64,000 nucleotides of DNA from contig JAEWOD010000004.1 in NCBI GenBank assembly GCA_023461035.1, positions 1 through 64,000 of the forward strand, in the 5' to 3' direction. The DNA is from Bacteroidota bacterium. GTDB lineage: Bacteria; Bacteroidota; Bacteroidia; Flavobacteriales; Weeksellaceae. How positions within the stretch are numbered: the stretch's first letter is position 1; each line of letters opens with the position of its first letter. A program made the translations under genes and the position numbers. This document shows positions 32,869 to 40,506 of this stretch, one piece after another. The notes under the pieces were generated by a model. That model was given only the letters and a program-made list of their open reading frames with translations, was not told the DNA's origin and did not search any database.

Positions 32869-34260
32869 TTAAATGTGAATGGAATGGCCGTAAGCGTCTT
32901 CCACGGCTTCCATAATCGCTTCTGACATGGTCGGATGCGGATGGATGGATTTCATCAATTCGTGTGCGGTGGTTTCGAGTTTTCTCGCTACAACGGCTTC
33001 GGCAATCATTTCCGTCACGCCGTCACCGATCATGTGACAACCCAGGAATTCGCCATATTTCGCATCGAAAATGACTTTTACAAAACCGTCTTTTGATCCG
33101 TTTGCCACGGCTTTTCCGTTGGCTGAAAACGGGAATTTTCCGACTTTTACTTCGTATCCTGCTTCTTTGGCTTTGGCTTCGGTCAGACCGACGGAAGCGA
33201 TTTCGGGTGAGCAATAGGTACAGCCCGGAACGTTGTTGAAATCAATCGGTTCTACGTGTTCGCCGGCAATTTTTTCGACACATAAAATCGCCTGAGCCGA
33301 TGCCAAATGCGCCAAATCCTGTCCGTGAACCACATCTCCGATGGCGTAATATCCTGCAACGTTGGTTTGACAGAAATCGTTGATTTTGATTTTTCCTCTT
33401 TCGGTTTGGATTCCTACATCTTCCAGTCCTATGTTTTCGATATTGGCCACAACTCCGACTGCGGAAAGCAGGATGTCGGCTTCCAAAACTTCCTCGCCTT
33501 TTTGTGTTTTTACCGTTGCTTTTACGCCGTTTCCGGAAGTGTCAACAGAAGTTACTTCTGAACTGGTCATAATGTTAATTCCGGCTTTTTTGAATGATTT
33601 TTCCAGTTGTTTGGAAACGTCTTCATCCTCTACTGGAACGACTCTTGGTAAGAATTCTACAATCGTAACATCTACACCCAAAGTATGATAGAAATGTGCA
33701 AATTCTACTCCTATGGCACCGCTTCCTACAACGATCATCGATTTGGGTTGTTCCGGTAAAACCAAGGCTTCGCGGTATCCGATTACTTTTTTACCGTCTT
33801 GCGGCAATGCAGGCAATTCTCTGGAACGGCCTCCGGTAGCAATGATGATATGGTCTGCCGAAATTTCATTGGAAGTTCCGTCTTCACCTTTTACCATTAC
33901 TTTTTTTCCGGGACGTACTTTGGCTTCGCCTTTGATGACTTCGATTTTGTTTTTCTTCATCAGGAACTGAACGCCTTTGCTCATCGTATCGGCAACGCCA
34001 CGGCTTCTTTGCACGATATTTCCGAATTCGTAAGTCAAATCATTCGGTTTGTTGAATCCGAATTCTTCCGCATGGTTAAAATATTTAAAAACCTGTGCGC
34101 TTTTCAGCAATGCTTTTGTTGGAATACAGCCCCAGTTCAGACAGATTCCGCCCAATTCGGCTTTTTCCACGATGGCAACTTTTTTTCCCAACTGAGCAGC
34201 ACGGATCGCCGCTACATATCCGCCGGGTCCGCTTCCGATTACGATTATATCAAATTTCAT
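32869..34260 (-). CDS. lpdA: dihydrolipoyl dehydrogenase (E3)
   Basis: The FAD-linked E3 component of 2-oxo acid dehydrogenase complexes, reoxidising lipoamide with NAD+. 463 residues. The FAD motif is VIGSGPGGYVAAIRA, the redox disulfide is GGICLNWGCIPTKALL, the NAD motif is MIVVGSGAIGVEFAHF, and the dimer-interface catalytic His-Glu is in HPHPTMSEAIMEAVE. The gene is monocistronic here; no E1 or E2 genes lie nearby. Confidence 0.97.
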   Translation of the reverse strand: MKFDIIVIGSGPGGYVAAIRAAQLGKKVAIVEKAELGGICLNWGCIPTKALLKSAQVFKYFNHAEEFGFNKPNDLTYEFGNIVQRSRGVADTMSKGVQFLMKKNKIEVIKGEAKVRPGKKVMVKGEDGTSNEISADHIIIATGGRSRELPALPQDGKKVIGYREALVLPEQPKSMIVVGSGAIGVEFAHFYHTLGVDVTIVEFLPRVVPVEDEDVSKQLEKSFKKAGINIMTSSEVTSVDTSGNGVKATVKTQKGEEVLEADILLSAVGVVANIENIGLEDVGIQTERGKIKINDFCQTNVAGYYAIGDVVHGQDLAHLASAQAILCVEKIAGEHVEPIDFNNVPGCTYCSPEIASVGLTEAKAKEAGYEVKVGKFPFSANGKAVANGSKDGFVKVIFDAKYGEFLGCHMIGDGVTEMIAEAVVARKLETTAHELMKSIHPHPTMSEAIMEAVEDAYGHSIHI

Positions 34261-34354
34261 TTGTAAAATTTCTGTTTAGACGGCTAAATTAAGAATTCTG
34301 AAATGAATTTTATCAATGTTGTGGAAAGTATGTGGAATTTTATATTTTTGGGTG

Positions 34355-34389
34355 GGAAGATGGAAGATGGAAGATGGGAGTGGGAAGAT
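34355..34389. repeat. heptamer array GGAAGAT
   Basis: GGAAGAT three times, GGGAGTG, then GGAAGAT, in exact 7-base phase. It lies in the gap 34261-34427 and shares its unit with 32522-32549. Confidence 0.75.
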
Positions 34390-34427
34390 TTTAATCAATA
34401 GTTTGTACAATTGTACTTTATATCAAA

Positions 34428-34757
34428 ATGAAATTGTTTTTTGAAAATATTACGGAAGATATGAAAGTGCCGATGGATTTTCCGTTGGAAGCGATTTTTG
34501 AACAAGCACTGGAGATTTTTGACCAATTGCCGCAGGACGACGGAAGTACCTTTGGAATTGTCAATGATCAAGAAATAGTAGTTCAGTTCAGCAAATACAA
34601 TAAGTTTATGTGGCTGGTGGAAATCCCCGATGTTTCCAAACACGGTATTCATCAGGCGATTTGTAACCAAAACCAATGTGTGCGGATTATAGAAGATTTA
34701 TTTTCCGGCGCAGATGCAATGAGCGTGACAGAGTTTAAGTTTGAGAGTTATCTTTGA
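34428..34757 (+). CDS. small protein of unknown family
   Basis: A 109-residue protein without signal peptide or membrane segment, acidic, with mixed helix and strand (PMDFPLEAIFEQALEIFDQL, TFGIVNDQEIVVQFSKYNKF, MWLVEIPDVSKHGIHQAICN). I do not recognise it. Size and acidity would fit an immunity or regulatory protein, but no toxin partner is next to it. It is isolated between heptamer arrays and faces a convergent DUF3037 gene. Confidence 0.65.
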   Translation: MKLFFENITEDMKVPMDFPLEAIFEQALEIFDQLPQDDGSTFGIVNDQEIVVQFSKYNKFMWLVEIPDVSKHGIHQAICNQNQCVRIIEDLFSGADAMSVTEFKFESYL

Positions 34758-34762
34758 AATTT

Positions 34763-34846
34763 GTATAATGTATTTTGTATTGAAGTATAATTGTTAAATC
34801 ATAATATCCAATATCGTAAATCAAACTTCGTATATCCTATTTCACC
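34763..34846. repeat. longest heptamer array (12 units)
   Basis: Twelve consecutive 7-base units from GTATAAT, GTATTTT, GTATTGA to TATCCTA, TTTCACC. The last seven all have TC in columns 3-4. The array starts 5 bases after the previous stop codon and runs through the stop codon (34837-34839) of the convergent DUF3037 gene. Confidence 0.7.
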
Positions 34847-35220
34847 AATTCCTCAAACAACCTTTCCAACGTCAATTCCAAATCATCTGTAAATCCGGGA
34901 TGTGGACGCGAAGTCTGGATGCAGGAACTTCTTACAGCCGTCATCCAACGGAATCGCGAAGGCATATCCATTTGGGAAATGAAACCTCCGTTTTTGTCAG
35001 CGTTAGCGATGAGTTCAAAGGATTTCAAGTTGAGCTTTACCTGTTCTTCGTCCAGTTCGGTTTCAAAACAGCGGAATTTCTTTTCATTGAAAAAAGTTTT
35101 GACCAAAAGCTTCTTTTGCGGTTTCGAATAAATCAAAATCCCGGCATTGATGAATTCTTCCCGTTCTACTTTTGGGAAAATGCGGATTACGGCATATTCA
35201 TATAAGATTTTGTCTTGCAT
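34837..35220 (-). CDS. DUF3037 protein
   Basis: A 127-residue protein of the DUF3037 family: YEYAVIRIFPKVEREEFINA, GILIYSKPQKKLLVKTFF, and the C-terminal RFRWMTAVRSSCIQTSRPHP with GFTDDLELTLERLFEEL. The family is regularly encoded right after a HipA-like kinase, as here; the two genes overlap by 23 bases. Role unknown, perhaps partner or substrate of the kinase. Its stop codon lies inside a heptamer array. Confidence 0.85.
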   Translation of the reverse strand: MQDKILYEYAVIRIFPKVEREEFINAGILIYSKPQKKLLVKTFFNEKKFRCFETELDEEQVKLNLKSFELIANADKNGGFISQMDMPSRFRWMTAVRSSCIQTSRPHPGFTDDLELTLERLFEELVK

Positions 35221-35992
35221 TTTGGGCTTCTTTTATAAATATTCCGGTGTTTTCCAATCGCAGTTTCATAAAGTCAAAATAGACATTTCGAATTGTTTTT
35301 TCATCTAAATTCGGATCAAAATTCAACCATTCGTCGGGTAATTCATTGATCAAATCTTTTAAAAATTTCTCCGTGAGCAAGGGTTTTAGAAACTCATCGG
35401 CTTTTTCCAATTCGCTTGCCTGAGCCAATAAAACATGGTCTTTTATAAACGCAAACGGGCTGACGGCCTGCTTTTCCCAATTCTCCCAACTATGATGAAA
35501 ATAAAACGCGGAACCATGATCGATGAGCCATAATTCTTTGTGCCACATCAGCATATTGGTATTTTTAAAAGTACGATCTACATTGGTAATAAACGCATCG
35601 AGCCAAACGATTTTTGAAGCCAATTCAGATTCAATTTTCATCACATTTGGGTCATAATTAATCGCACCGGAAAGAAAATGCAAACCGAGATTCAGACCTT
35701 GGCTGGCTTGTAATAAATCCTGAATTTCTTCGTCGGCTTCCGTTCTGCCAAAGGCTTCGTCCAAATTCAGAAAAACCAGTTCGGGAACTTTTAAACCCAA
35801 TTGTCTTGCGATTTCACCGCCCAGGAATTCGGCGATCAAAGCTTTTTCCCTATGACCGGAACCTTTGAATTTGACTACGTATTTAAAATCATCATCGGCT
35901 TCTGCCAAAGCGGGTAGCGAACCACCTTCGCGAAGCGGTAAAATATAGCGGGTTAAATTGACGGAACGCAATTTCATTTGGGTTGAATTCAA
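35198..35992 (-). CDS. HipA-like kinase-fold protein
   Basis: A 264-residue protein with a HipA-like kinase core, shorter than E. coli HipA (440). YVVKFKGSGHREKALIAEFL holds the ATP-binding Lys, WLDAFITNVDRTFKNTNML the HRD-like catalytic Asp and Asn, and LWLIDHGSAFYFHH the metal-binding Asp (DFG-like). HipA-type kinases phosphorylate glutamyl-tRNA synthetase or related targets; whether this short form does is unknown. No HipB-type HTH antitoxin is present; DUF3037 is the fixed partner. MKLRSVNLTRY at 35977 is an alternative start. Confidence 0.82.
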   Translation of the reverse strand: MNSTQMKLRSVNLTRYILPLREGGSLPALAEADDDFKYVVKFKGSGHREKALIAEFLGGEIARQLGLKVPELVFLNLDEAFGRTEADEEIQDLLQASQGLNLGLHFLSGAINYDPNVMKIESELASKIVWLDAFITNVDRTFKNTNMLMWHKELWLIDHGSAFYFHHSWENWEKQAVSPFAFIKDHVLLAQASELEKADEFLKPLLTEKFLKDLINELPDEWLNFDPNLDEKTIRNVYFDFMKLRLENTGIFIKEAQNARQNLI

Positions 35993-36028
35993 AGTTTAAT
36001 ATTACAATAAATTTCAGGAATTATAAAT

Positions 36029-36811
36029 TTATTTTGAACGCCATGAATTTAACCGGGAAAGATAAACCGGTGCCATTTTACTCAATTCGTTCATGATGTT
36101 CAGGAAATTGCCATTTTCATAAAACATGGGAATTTGAGAGGATTCAAAAGAGAAATAAACAAATTCTCTGATTTTTTCTTTTGGAATTTCCAATTCTTCT
36201 GTAAAATAATTCTCTCCGAAATAGTTGGCTATATGTTGGATTTTAGTTTCCCGGCCTTCAAATGCGTATAGGTTCTGTCTTCGACGCAAATCGCCGGAAA
36301 AAACATCATAGAGTTTTTCGACATTCAGGTGCAAGGGCGAAACATCTTTCCACATCGTAAAATCGGTAGAATCACGAAGTTTAGAAGCATCAGGATTGAC
36401 TCCTAACTCTATGTACAAATCGGCAATAGGGTCTTTTCCGGGTTTATATTTAGCATCAATATCCAGAAATCCGGTGAGTTTTTGCGAAATTACTGCCTCA
36501 TCCAGCGCAATGGGTTGTATGTTTAGATGAATGTTGATGAAATCTTTTTTCATCAGGTTTTCGGTCAGATAAAACCGGCGGGATTCATAAAAAGCAGACT
36601 GAATCAAAAGGCTGTCCCCGGTTTCAGCCCGGAGGGAAAAACTTCCCGTAAGGTCTGTGACGGTTGTGTTCCGGGTACGGGAATTGGTGATGTAAATCCC
36701 TTCAGGTGAAGCATCGTCCAGATCAATGATAATCACGCCTTTTATGATTTTTTCTTGTGCCGGCAGCTGAACGAGAAAGCCTAAAAAAAGAATTGTGAGA
36801 TACTGTTTCAT
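36029..36811 (-). CDS. exported protein with carboxypeptidase-regulatory-like domain
   Basis: A 260-residue exported protein (signal to about 18, LVQLPAQ). The first half is a beta-sandwich of the type found at the N-terminus of SusC-like receptors (GVIIIDLDDASPEGIYITNS, TVTDLTGSFSLRAETGD). The second half is helical and ends with EIPKEKIREFVYFSFESSQI. It is a paralogue of the gene before it, which overlaps by 4 bases (ATGA). Function unknown. Confidence 0.8.
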   Translation of the reverse strand: MKQYLTILFLGFLVQLPAQEKIIKGVIIIDLDDASPEGIYITNSRTRNTTVTDLTGSFSLRAETGDSLLIQSAFYESRRFYLTENLMKKDFINIHLNIQPIALDEAVISQKLTGFLDIDAKYKPGKDPIADLYIELGVNPDASKLRDSTDFTMWKDVSPLHLNVEKLYDVFSGDLRRRQNLYAFEGRETKIQHIANYFGENYFTEELEIPKEKIREFVYFSFESSQIPMFYENGNFLNIMNELSKMAPVYLSRLNSWRSK

Positions 36812-37590
36812 TCGTTTGTTTTTTGGCTTTTAAGCCGATCTAAATAGACAATGCTGTATTCGGTCATTATGTTTTCTGCTTCCACAAATTGGTTTTTCTT
36901 GATTTTATCATAAATATCGGAGGATTCATAGACAAAGAAAACGAACTCGGTAATTTTGTGTTTGGGGATTTTAAGTGAATCGGTAAAATAATCTTCTTTC
37001 CAGTTGGATTGAACCCAATTCATTTCATTTTGTTTTCTTTCAAACAATTTATTGGTTTTCTGCTGTTTGTTATAGCCGTTTATAGCCCCGATTACTTTAT
37101 CGACCGAAAGCCCTTTTTTGATGGATCGCCCAAACGGACTTGGTTTTGGAACATCTTTTTCCTGAATTCCCAAGTTATTATACACGATGGTGGCTTTGTC
37201 TACAAATTTTGCATTTTTTGCATCCTGCGCTAAATTTCCGGTCAATTTGAAATCAGAAATTTCAGCTTGTTCAAGCAAAATGATTTTTGGGTTTAGGTGA
37301 ATGGTAAGTTCAGAATTTTGAAATATTTCAGTCGAAATCCTAAAATCTCTGTTTTCATAAAAATCAGAACGAAACTCCAAAACATCACCTTCTGAGGCAA
37401 TTATTTCAGCATTTCCATTGATATCCGTAAATTTTGTTTGATGTGTACGTGAGTTCGATATGTAGACGCTTCCCGGGTGTTCTTCTTGCTCATCATCTAT
37501 AATGACTTGAACTTTGATGTTTTTTTCCTGAGCAAGAACAACACCCAAAAAGCTTAAAAAAACTACTAATATGAGAATGTTTCTCTGCAT
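36808..37590 (-). CDS. paralogous exported protein with carboxypeptidase-regulatory-like domain
   Basis: A 260-residue exported protein starting at MQRNILILVVFLSFLGVVLA; the open frame reaches 37641 but those extra residues precede the signal peptide. It shares layout and sequence with the next gene: VQVIIDDEQEEHPGSVYISN, TKFTDINGNAEIIASEGD and KIPKHKITEFVFFVYESSDI. The pair looks like a tandem duplication, kept as a translationally coupled unit. Confidence 0.8.
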   Translation of the reverse strand: MQRNILILVVFLSFLGVVLAQEKNIKVQVIIDDEQEEHPGSVYISNSRTHQTKFTDINGNAEIIASEGDVLEFRSDFYENRDFRISTEIFQNSELTIHLNPKIILLEQAEISDFKLTGNLAQDAKNAKFVDKATIVYNNLGIQEKDVPKPSPFGRSIKKGLSVDKVIGAINGYNKQQKTNKLFERKQNEMNWVQSNWKEDYFTDSLKIPKHKITEFVFFVYESSDIYDKIKKNQFVEAENIMTEYSIVYLDRLKSQKTNE

Positions 37591-37642
37591 ACCTAACGGC
37601 AAAGTAATGGATTTAGTATGTGCAAAATTTTGCTTTAACAAA

Positions 37643-38524
37643 TTATTGGCTACGATTTGTAAATCTGTTAAGAATCCCGCTGCGGCGGTAGTTTCGGATA
37701 AACGCTCCTTCTTCTTTTGTAACTATTTTAGAATCAGAATTTAAAGCAGATTTCCAATAACCTTTTGAGATGGAAAAGAAGAGTGGAATACTTTTTTTAT
37801 TCCAACTTTGTTTGAGGATCGCGATAAGCGAAATCAGCCAGCCATAATCCATTTTATAGAAAGCTTGCCCGGTTCGCTCACCATGAATTTTTTTATAGTC
37901 ATTTCCGGTGGGTTTCTGCAATTTTACTTCCAAATGGGGGAGGACTTTTATTTCAAATCCATGATATTTCGCCAAAAGTTCGTCGACCGTATCCCATCCG
38001 ATGGATTTTTTCAATCCGCCGATTTTTTCAAAACAAGATTTTGAATAAGATTTAAACGGACCTCGAACTTGTTTTTTATTGCCTATTTTTTCATACACCC
38101 AATTTCCGTTTTCCTCTACCATCGCAATTCCGCCGGCAATTCCGATTTTCGGATCCGATTCAAAAGTTTGTATGATTTCTTCGAAATAATGAGGAGGAAG
38201 AATCACATCGGCATCCAATTTTACGATGACATCCCAATTTGGTTGCAGTGTTTCAAAACCTTTGTAAAAAGCATTTACGATTTTGCTTCCCGGTTCGTGT
38301 GAAGTGGAATTGTTTCCGGATTTCAGAGTTCTGAAAAAAGAGTATTTATTTATAAATTTTTGAATGATTTCAGCAGATCCATCGGTCGAATTATCATTGA
38401 CCACCACGACTTCCTGAGGCAAATAAGATTGATTGACAATGGAAGTCAAACAATCAGAAATGTATTTTTCTTCGTTGTGAACAGGAAGGATGATACTGTA
38501 TGTGAAATTATTTTCTTTCAGCAT
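37643..38524 (-). CDS. family 2 glycosyltransferase
   Basis: A 293-residue GT-A glycosyltransferase: SIILPVHNEEKYISDCLTSI, VVVNDNSTDGSAEII, and VIVKLDADVILPPHYFEEII with the DxD metal site. The C-terminus has a semi-hydrophobic helix (YGWLISLIAILKQSW). It may act on a cell-surface glycan. It overlaps the upstream methyltransferase gene by 17 bases, so the two are probably one unit. Confidence 0.9.
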   Translation of the reverse strand: MLKENNFTYSIILPVHNEEKYISDCLTSIVNQSYLPQEVVVVNDNSTDGSAEIIQKFINKYSFFRTLKSGNNSTSHEPGSKIVNAFYKGFETLQPNWDVIVKLDADVILPPHYFEEIIQTFESDPKIGIAGGIAMVEENGNWVYEKIGNKKQVRGPFKSYSKSCFEKIGGLKKSIGWDTVDELLAKYHGFEIKVLPHLEVKLQKPTGNDYKKIHGERTGQAFYKMDYGWLISLIAILKQSWNKKSIPLFFSISKGYWKSALNSDSKIVTKEEGAFIRNYRRSGILNRFTNRSQ

Positions 38525-39026
38525 AAACAGCGTAATAACGTGGTGTAATTCTTCTCAACAACGGACGTATTCCTATTTTTCCTGAAGGATTGGTCCACTT
38601 TTTTCTGAATTTTACTTCCCATCCTGCCTTTTCCAGAAGTCTATCAAGCTGCCAGTCTGTGAATTCATGGTAATGCCAGTCCCGTATGTCATTCATATTC
38701 CGATAGGGTTCAGTAAACCAAAGTTTCAAAGGAACCGTTACCAATAGCTTCTTTCCCGGTAGGTTTTTTAAAACCGAATAAGGATTCAGCAGATGTTCTA
38801 AAATTTCAAATGCCGTAACGACATCTGCGTCCATTTCTTTTAAATGCTGGAATTCATCATCCAAATCTTCACCGCCGGTATTTTGAACCTGAAATCCTTT
38901 TTCCCGAATCAGGTTGGAAAGCGGATTTTCAACACCTAAATCGAGGATTTTTTCGTCATGTGTAAAAAATTTATCAACCAATTCCAGCGTATGTTGATAA
39001 CGTTTTTTGGGAACAACTTTGTACAT
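38508..39026 (-). CDS. SAM-dependent methyltransferase
   Basis: A 172-residue class I methyltransferase: motif I is KILDLGVENPLSNLIREKGF, followed by the acidic stretch TGGEDLDDEF and DADVVTAFEILEHLLNPYSV, LVTVPLKLW, then WHYHEFTDWQLDRLLEKAGW, typical of UbiE/methyltransferase-11 types. I start at MYKVVPKKRYQH; the longer frame to 39104 overlaps the divergent gene's coding region. Coupled with the glycosyltransferase. Confidence 0.82.
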   Translation of the reverse strand: MYKVVPKKRYQHTLELVDKFFTHDEKILDLGVENPLSNLIREKGFQVQNTGGEDLDDEFQHLKEMDADVVTAFEILEHLLNPYSVLKNLPGKKLLVTVPLKLWFTEPYRNMNDIRDWHYHEFTDWQLDRLLEKAGWEVKFRKKWTNPSGKIGIRPLLRRITPRYYAVYAERK

Positions 39027-39054
39027 AAGCGCAAAATTACGATTTTTACGATTG

Positions 39055-39465
39055 ATGATAAACCAAAACAATAAATATAGATTACGACTGAACTCCCGTA
39101 TCATCGGTTATGCTGAAGAAACAGAGGATGGACTTTTATTTAAAGGACGTGAGCCGCTTTGGTGGATGCGGGGAAAACCCAATTATAATCAGATTGATAA
39201 ATATGTAGGAATTCAGGATAAATTTCATCGGGATATTTATGAAATGGATTTGGTGAATTATCGAATCAATGCGCAAGACCAGATGCGAAAAGGCGTGGTG
39301 CTGACCAATGAAGCAACCGGTAATTTCGGAATTCTCGATCTGGATTCCCAACATTTTACCGATTTGTTTGTGAGCGGGATTTGTCTTTTCCAATCCGAAA
39401 AAATGGAGATTTATTCGCATCTGTTTAACCATCCGGAATTGGAGAAATTATTGGAAAATGATTGA
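39055..39465 (+). CDS. YopX-like protein
   Basis: A 136-residue protein with the YopX layout: YVGIQDKFHRDIYEMDLVNY corresponds to the family's 'D-G-x-x-I-Y-E-G-D-I-V' segment, and SEKMEIYSHLFNHPELEKLL to its C-terminal 'GNxxENPEL' segment. YopX proteins are common in phages and mobile elements and have no known function. Here it is alone between core genes, perhaps a remnant of past transfer. I start at MINQNNKYRL (39055), because the frame start at 39007 overlaps the divergent methyltransferase start. Confidence 0.65.
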   Translation: MINQNNKYRLRLNSRIIGYAEETEDGLLFKGREPLWWMRGKPNYNQIDKYVGIQDKFHRDIYEMDLVNYRINAQDQMRKGVVLTNEATGNFGILDLDSQHFTDLFVSGICLFQSEKMEIYSHLFNHPELEKLLEND

Positions 39466-39532
39466 GAAGAAGGTTGGAGTGAGACAGATATTTATTCATT
39501 ACAAACTAAAAAACTTTTGTATTTGAAAAATT

Positions 39533-39567
39533 AACATTAAACTTGAAACGTTAAACTTGAAACAAAC
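39533..39567. repeat. heptamer array AAC(A/T)T(T/G)A
   Basis: AACATTA, AACTTGA, AACGTTA, AACTTGA, AACAAAC in exact 7-base phase, directly before the fabI ATG (39576), so it forms the fabI leader or promoter-proximal region. Confidence 0.7.
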
Positions 39568-39575
39568 ATTTAATT

Positions 39576-40382
39576 ATGTCACACGGATTATTAAAAGGAA
39601 AGAAAGGAATTATTTTTGGTGCGCTTGACGCCAATTCCATTGCTTGGAAAGCAGCAGAAAAATGCCATGAAGAAGGAGCCGAATTTATTTTAACCAATGC
39701 GCCGGTTGCGCTTAGAATGGGGGAGCTCAATGGACTGGCCGAAAAAACAGGGTCAGAAGTTGTGGGAGCAGATGCCACTTCTATGGAAGATCTTTCTAAT
39801 TTGTTTGACAGAGCGATAGAAAAATTCGGAAAGCTGGATTTTGTGTTGCATTCCATCGGGATGAGCATCAACGTGCGAAAAGGAAAACACTATACCGATT
39901 TGGATTATAATTTCCTGACCAAAGGTTGGGATATTTCGGCTGTTTCGTTTCACAAAGTGATGAAAACCGCTTGGGACAAAGATGCGATGAACGAATGGGG
40001 AAGCATCCTTGCTTTGACCTATATCGCCGCGCAACGTACATTTCCGGATTATAACGATATGGCTGACAATAAAGCCTACCTGGAATCGATTACCAGAAGC
40101 TTCGGTTATTTCTGGGGCAAAGAAAAAAATGTGCGTGTCAACACGATTTCTCAATCTCCAACTCCAACCACAGCCGGACAAGGCGTGAAAGGTTTCGGCG
40201 GATTTATGAAATTTGCAGATGAAATGTCACCGCTTGGAAATGCTACGGCGGAAGATTGTGCCAACTATATCGTTGCCATGTTTTCTGATTTGACCAAAAA
40301 AGTTACCATGCAGAATCTGTATAATGACGGCGGATATAACAATACCGGTATCTCTCAACAAGTTGCAGAACGGTTTATTTAA
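39576..40382 (+). CDS. fabI: enoyl-ACP reductase [NADH]
   Basis: FabI reduces enoyl-ACP in the last step of each fatty-acid elongation round. 268 residues. The N-terminal GIIFGALDANSIAWKAAEKC is the NADH-binding segment of this SDR subgroup, LDFVLHSIGMSI the central strand, and PDYNDMADNKAYLES contains Tyr-x6-Lys, the FabI catalytic pair. NAEDCANYIVAMFSD and NLYNDGGYNNTG are C-terminal hallmarks. It is monocistronic with its own terminator. Confidence 0.96.
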   Translation: MSHGLLKGKKGIIFGALDANSIAWKAAEKCHEEGAEFILTNAPVALRMGELNGLAEKTGSEVVGADATSMEDLSNLFDRAIEKFGKLDFVLHSIGMSINVRKGKHYTDLDYNFLTKGWDISAVSFHKVMKTAWDKDAMNEWGSILALTYIAAQRTFPDYNDMADNKAYLESITRSFGYFWGKEKNVRVNTISQSPTPTTAGQGVKGFGGFMKFADEMSPLGNATAEDCANYIVAMFSDLTKKVTMQNLYNDGGYNNTGISQQVAERFI

Positions 40383-40415
40383 ATCTGAAATTTAAAAGGA
40401 TAACCGACTCAGGTT
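40375..40415 (+). repeat. dispersed 3'-flank motif, copy 2
   Basis: Starts in the fabI stop region (TTATTTAAATCTGAAATTT) and continues AAAAGGATAACCGACTCAGG; see copy 1 at 135-176. It lies between the stop codon and the terminator hairpin. Confidence 0.6.
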
Positions 40416-40421
40416 AAAAAG

Positions 40422-40450
40422 CTGTCCAATCACCGGGCAGTTTTTTTTTT
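40422..40450 (+). terminator. fabI terminator
   Basis: CTGTCC and GGGCAG pair (one G-U) around a 7-base loop, followed by ten T. Confidence 0.75.
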
Positions 40451-40506
40451 GCAAAATTGTTTTGGCAGATTAATTGTACCTTCATATTCTGTTAAAATTA
40501 ATCGTT

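Noticed and set aside
34763..34846. Heptamer arrays considered as CRISPR or as ordinary minisatellites
   Set aside because: Units are 7 bases without spacers, which excludes CRISPR; the units drift within an array, which does not fit a recent fixed-unit minisatellite.
40462..40478. Possible sigma-54 promoter before the acyl-CoA dehydrogenase gene (TTGGCA-N6-TTGTA)
   Set aside because: The -24 GG is present but the -12 element has GT in place of GC, and one imperfect match in AT-rich DNA is expected by chance; no activator gene is nearby.
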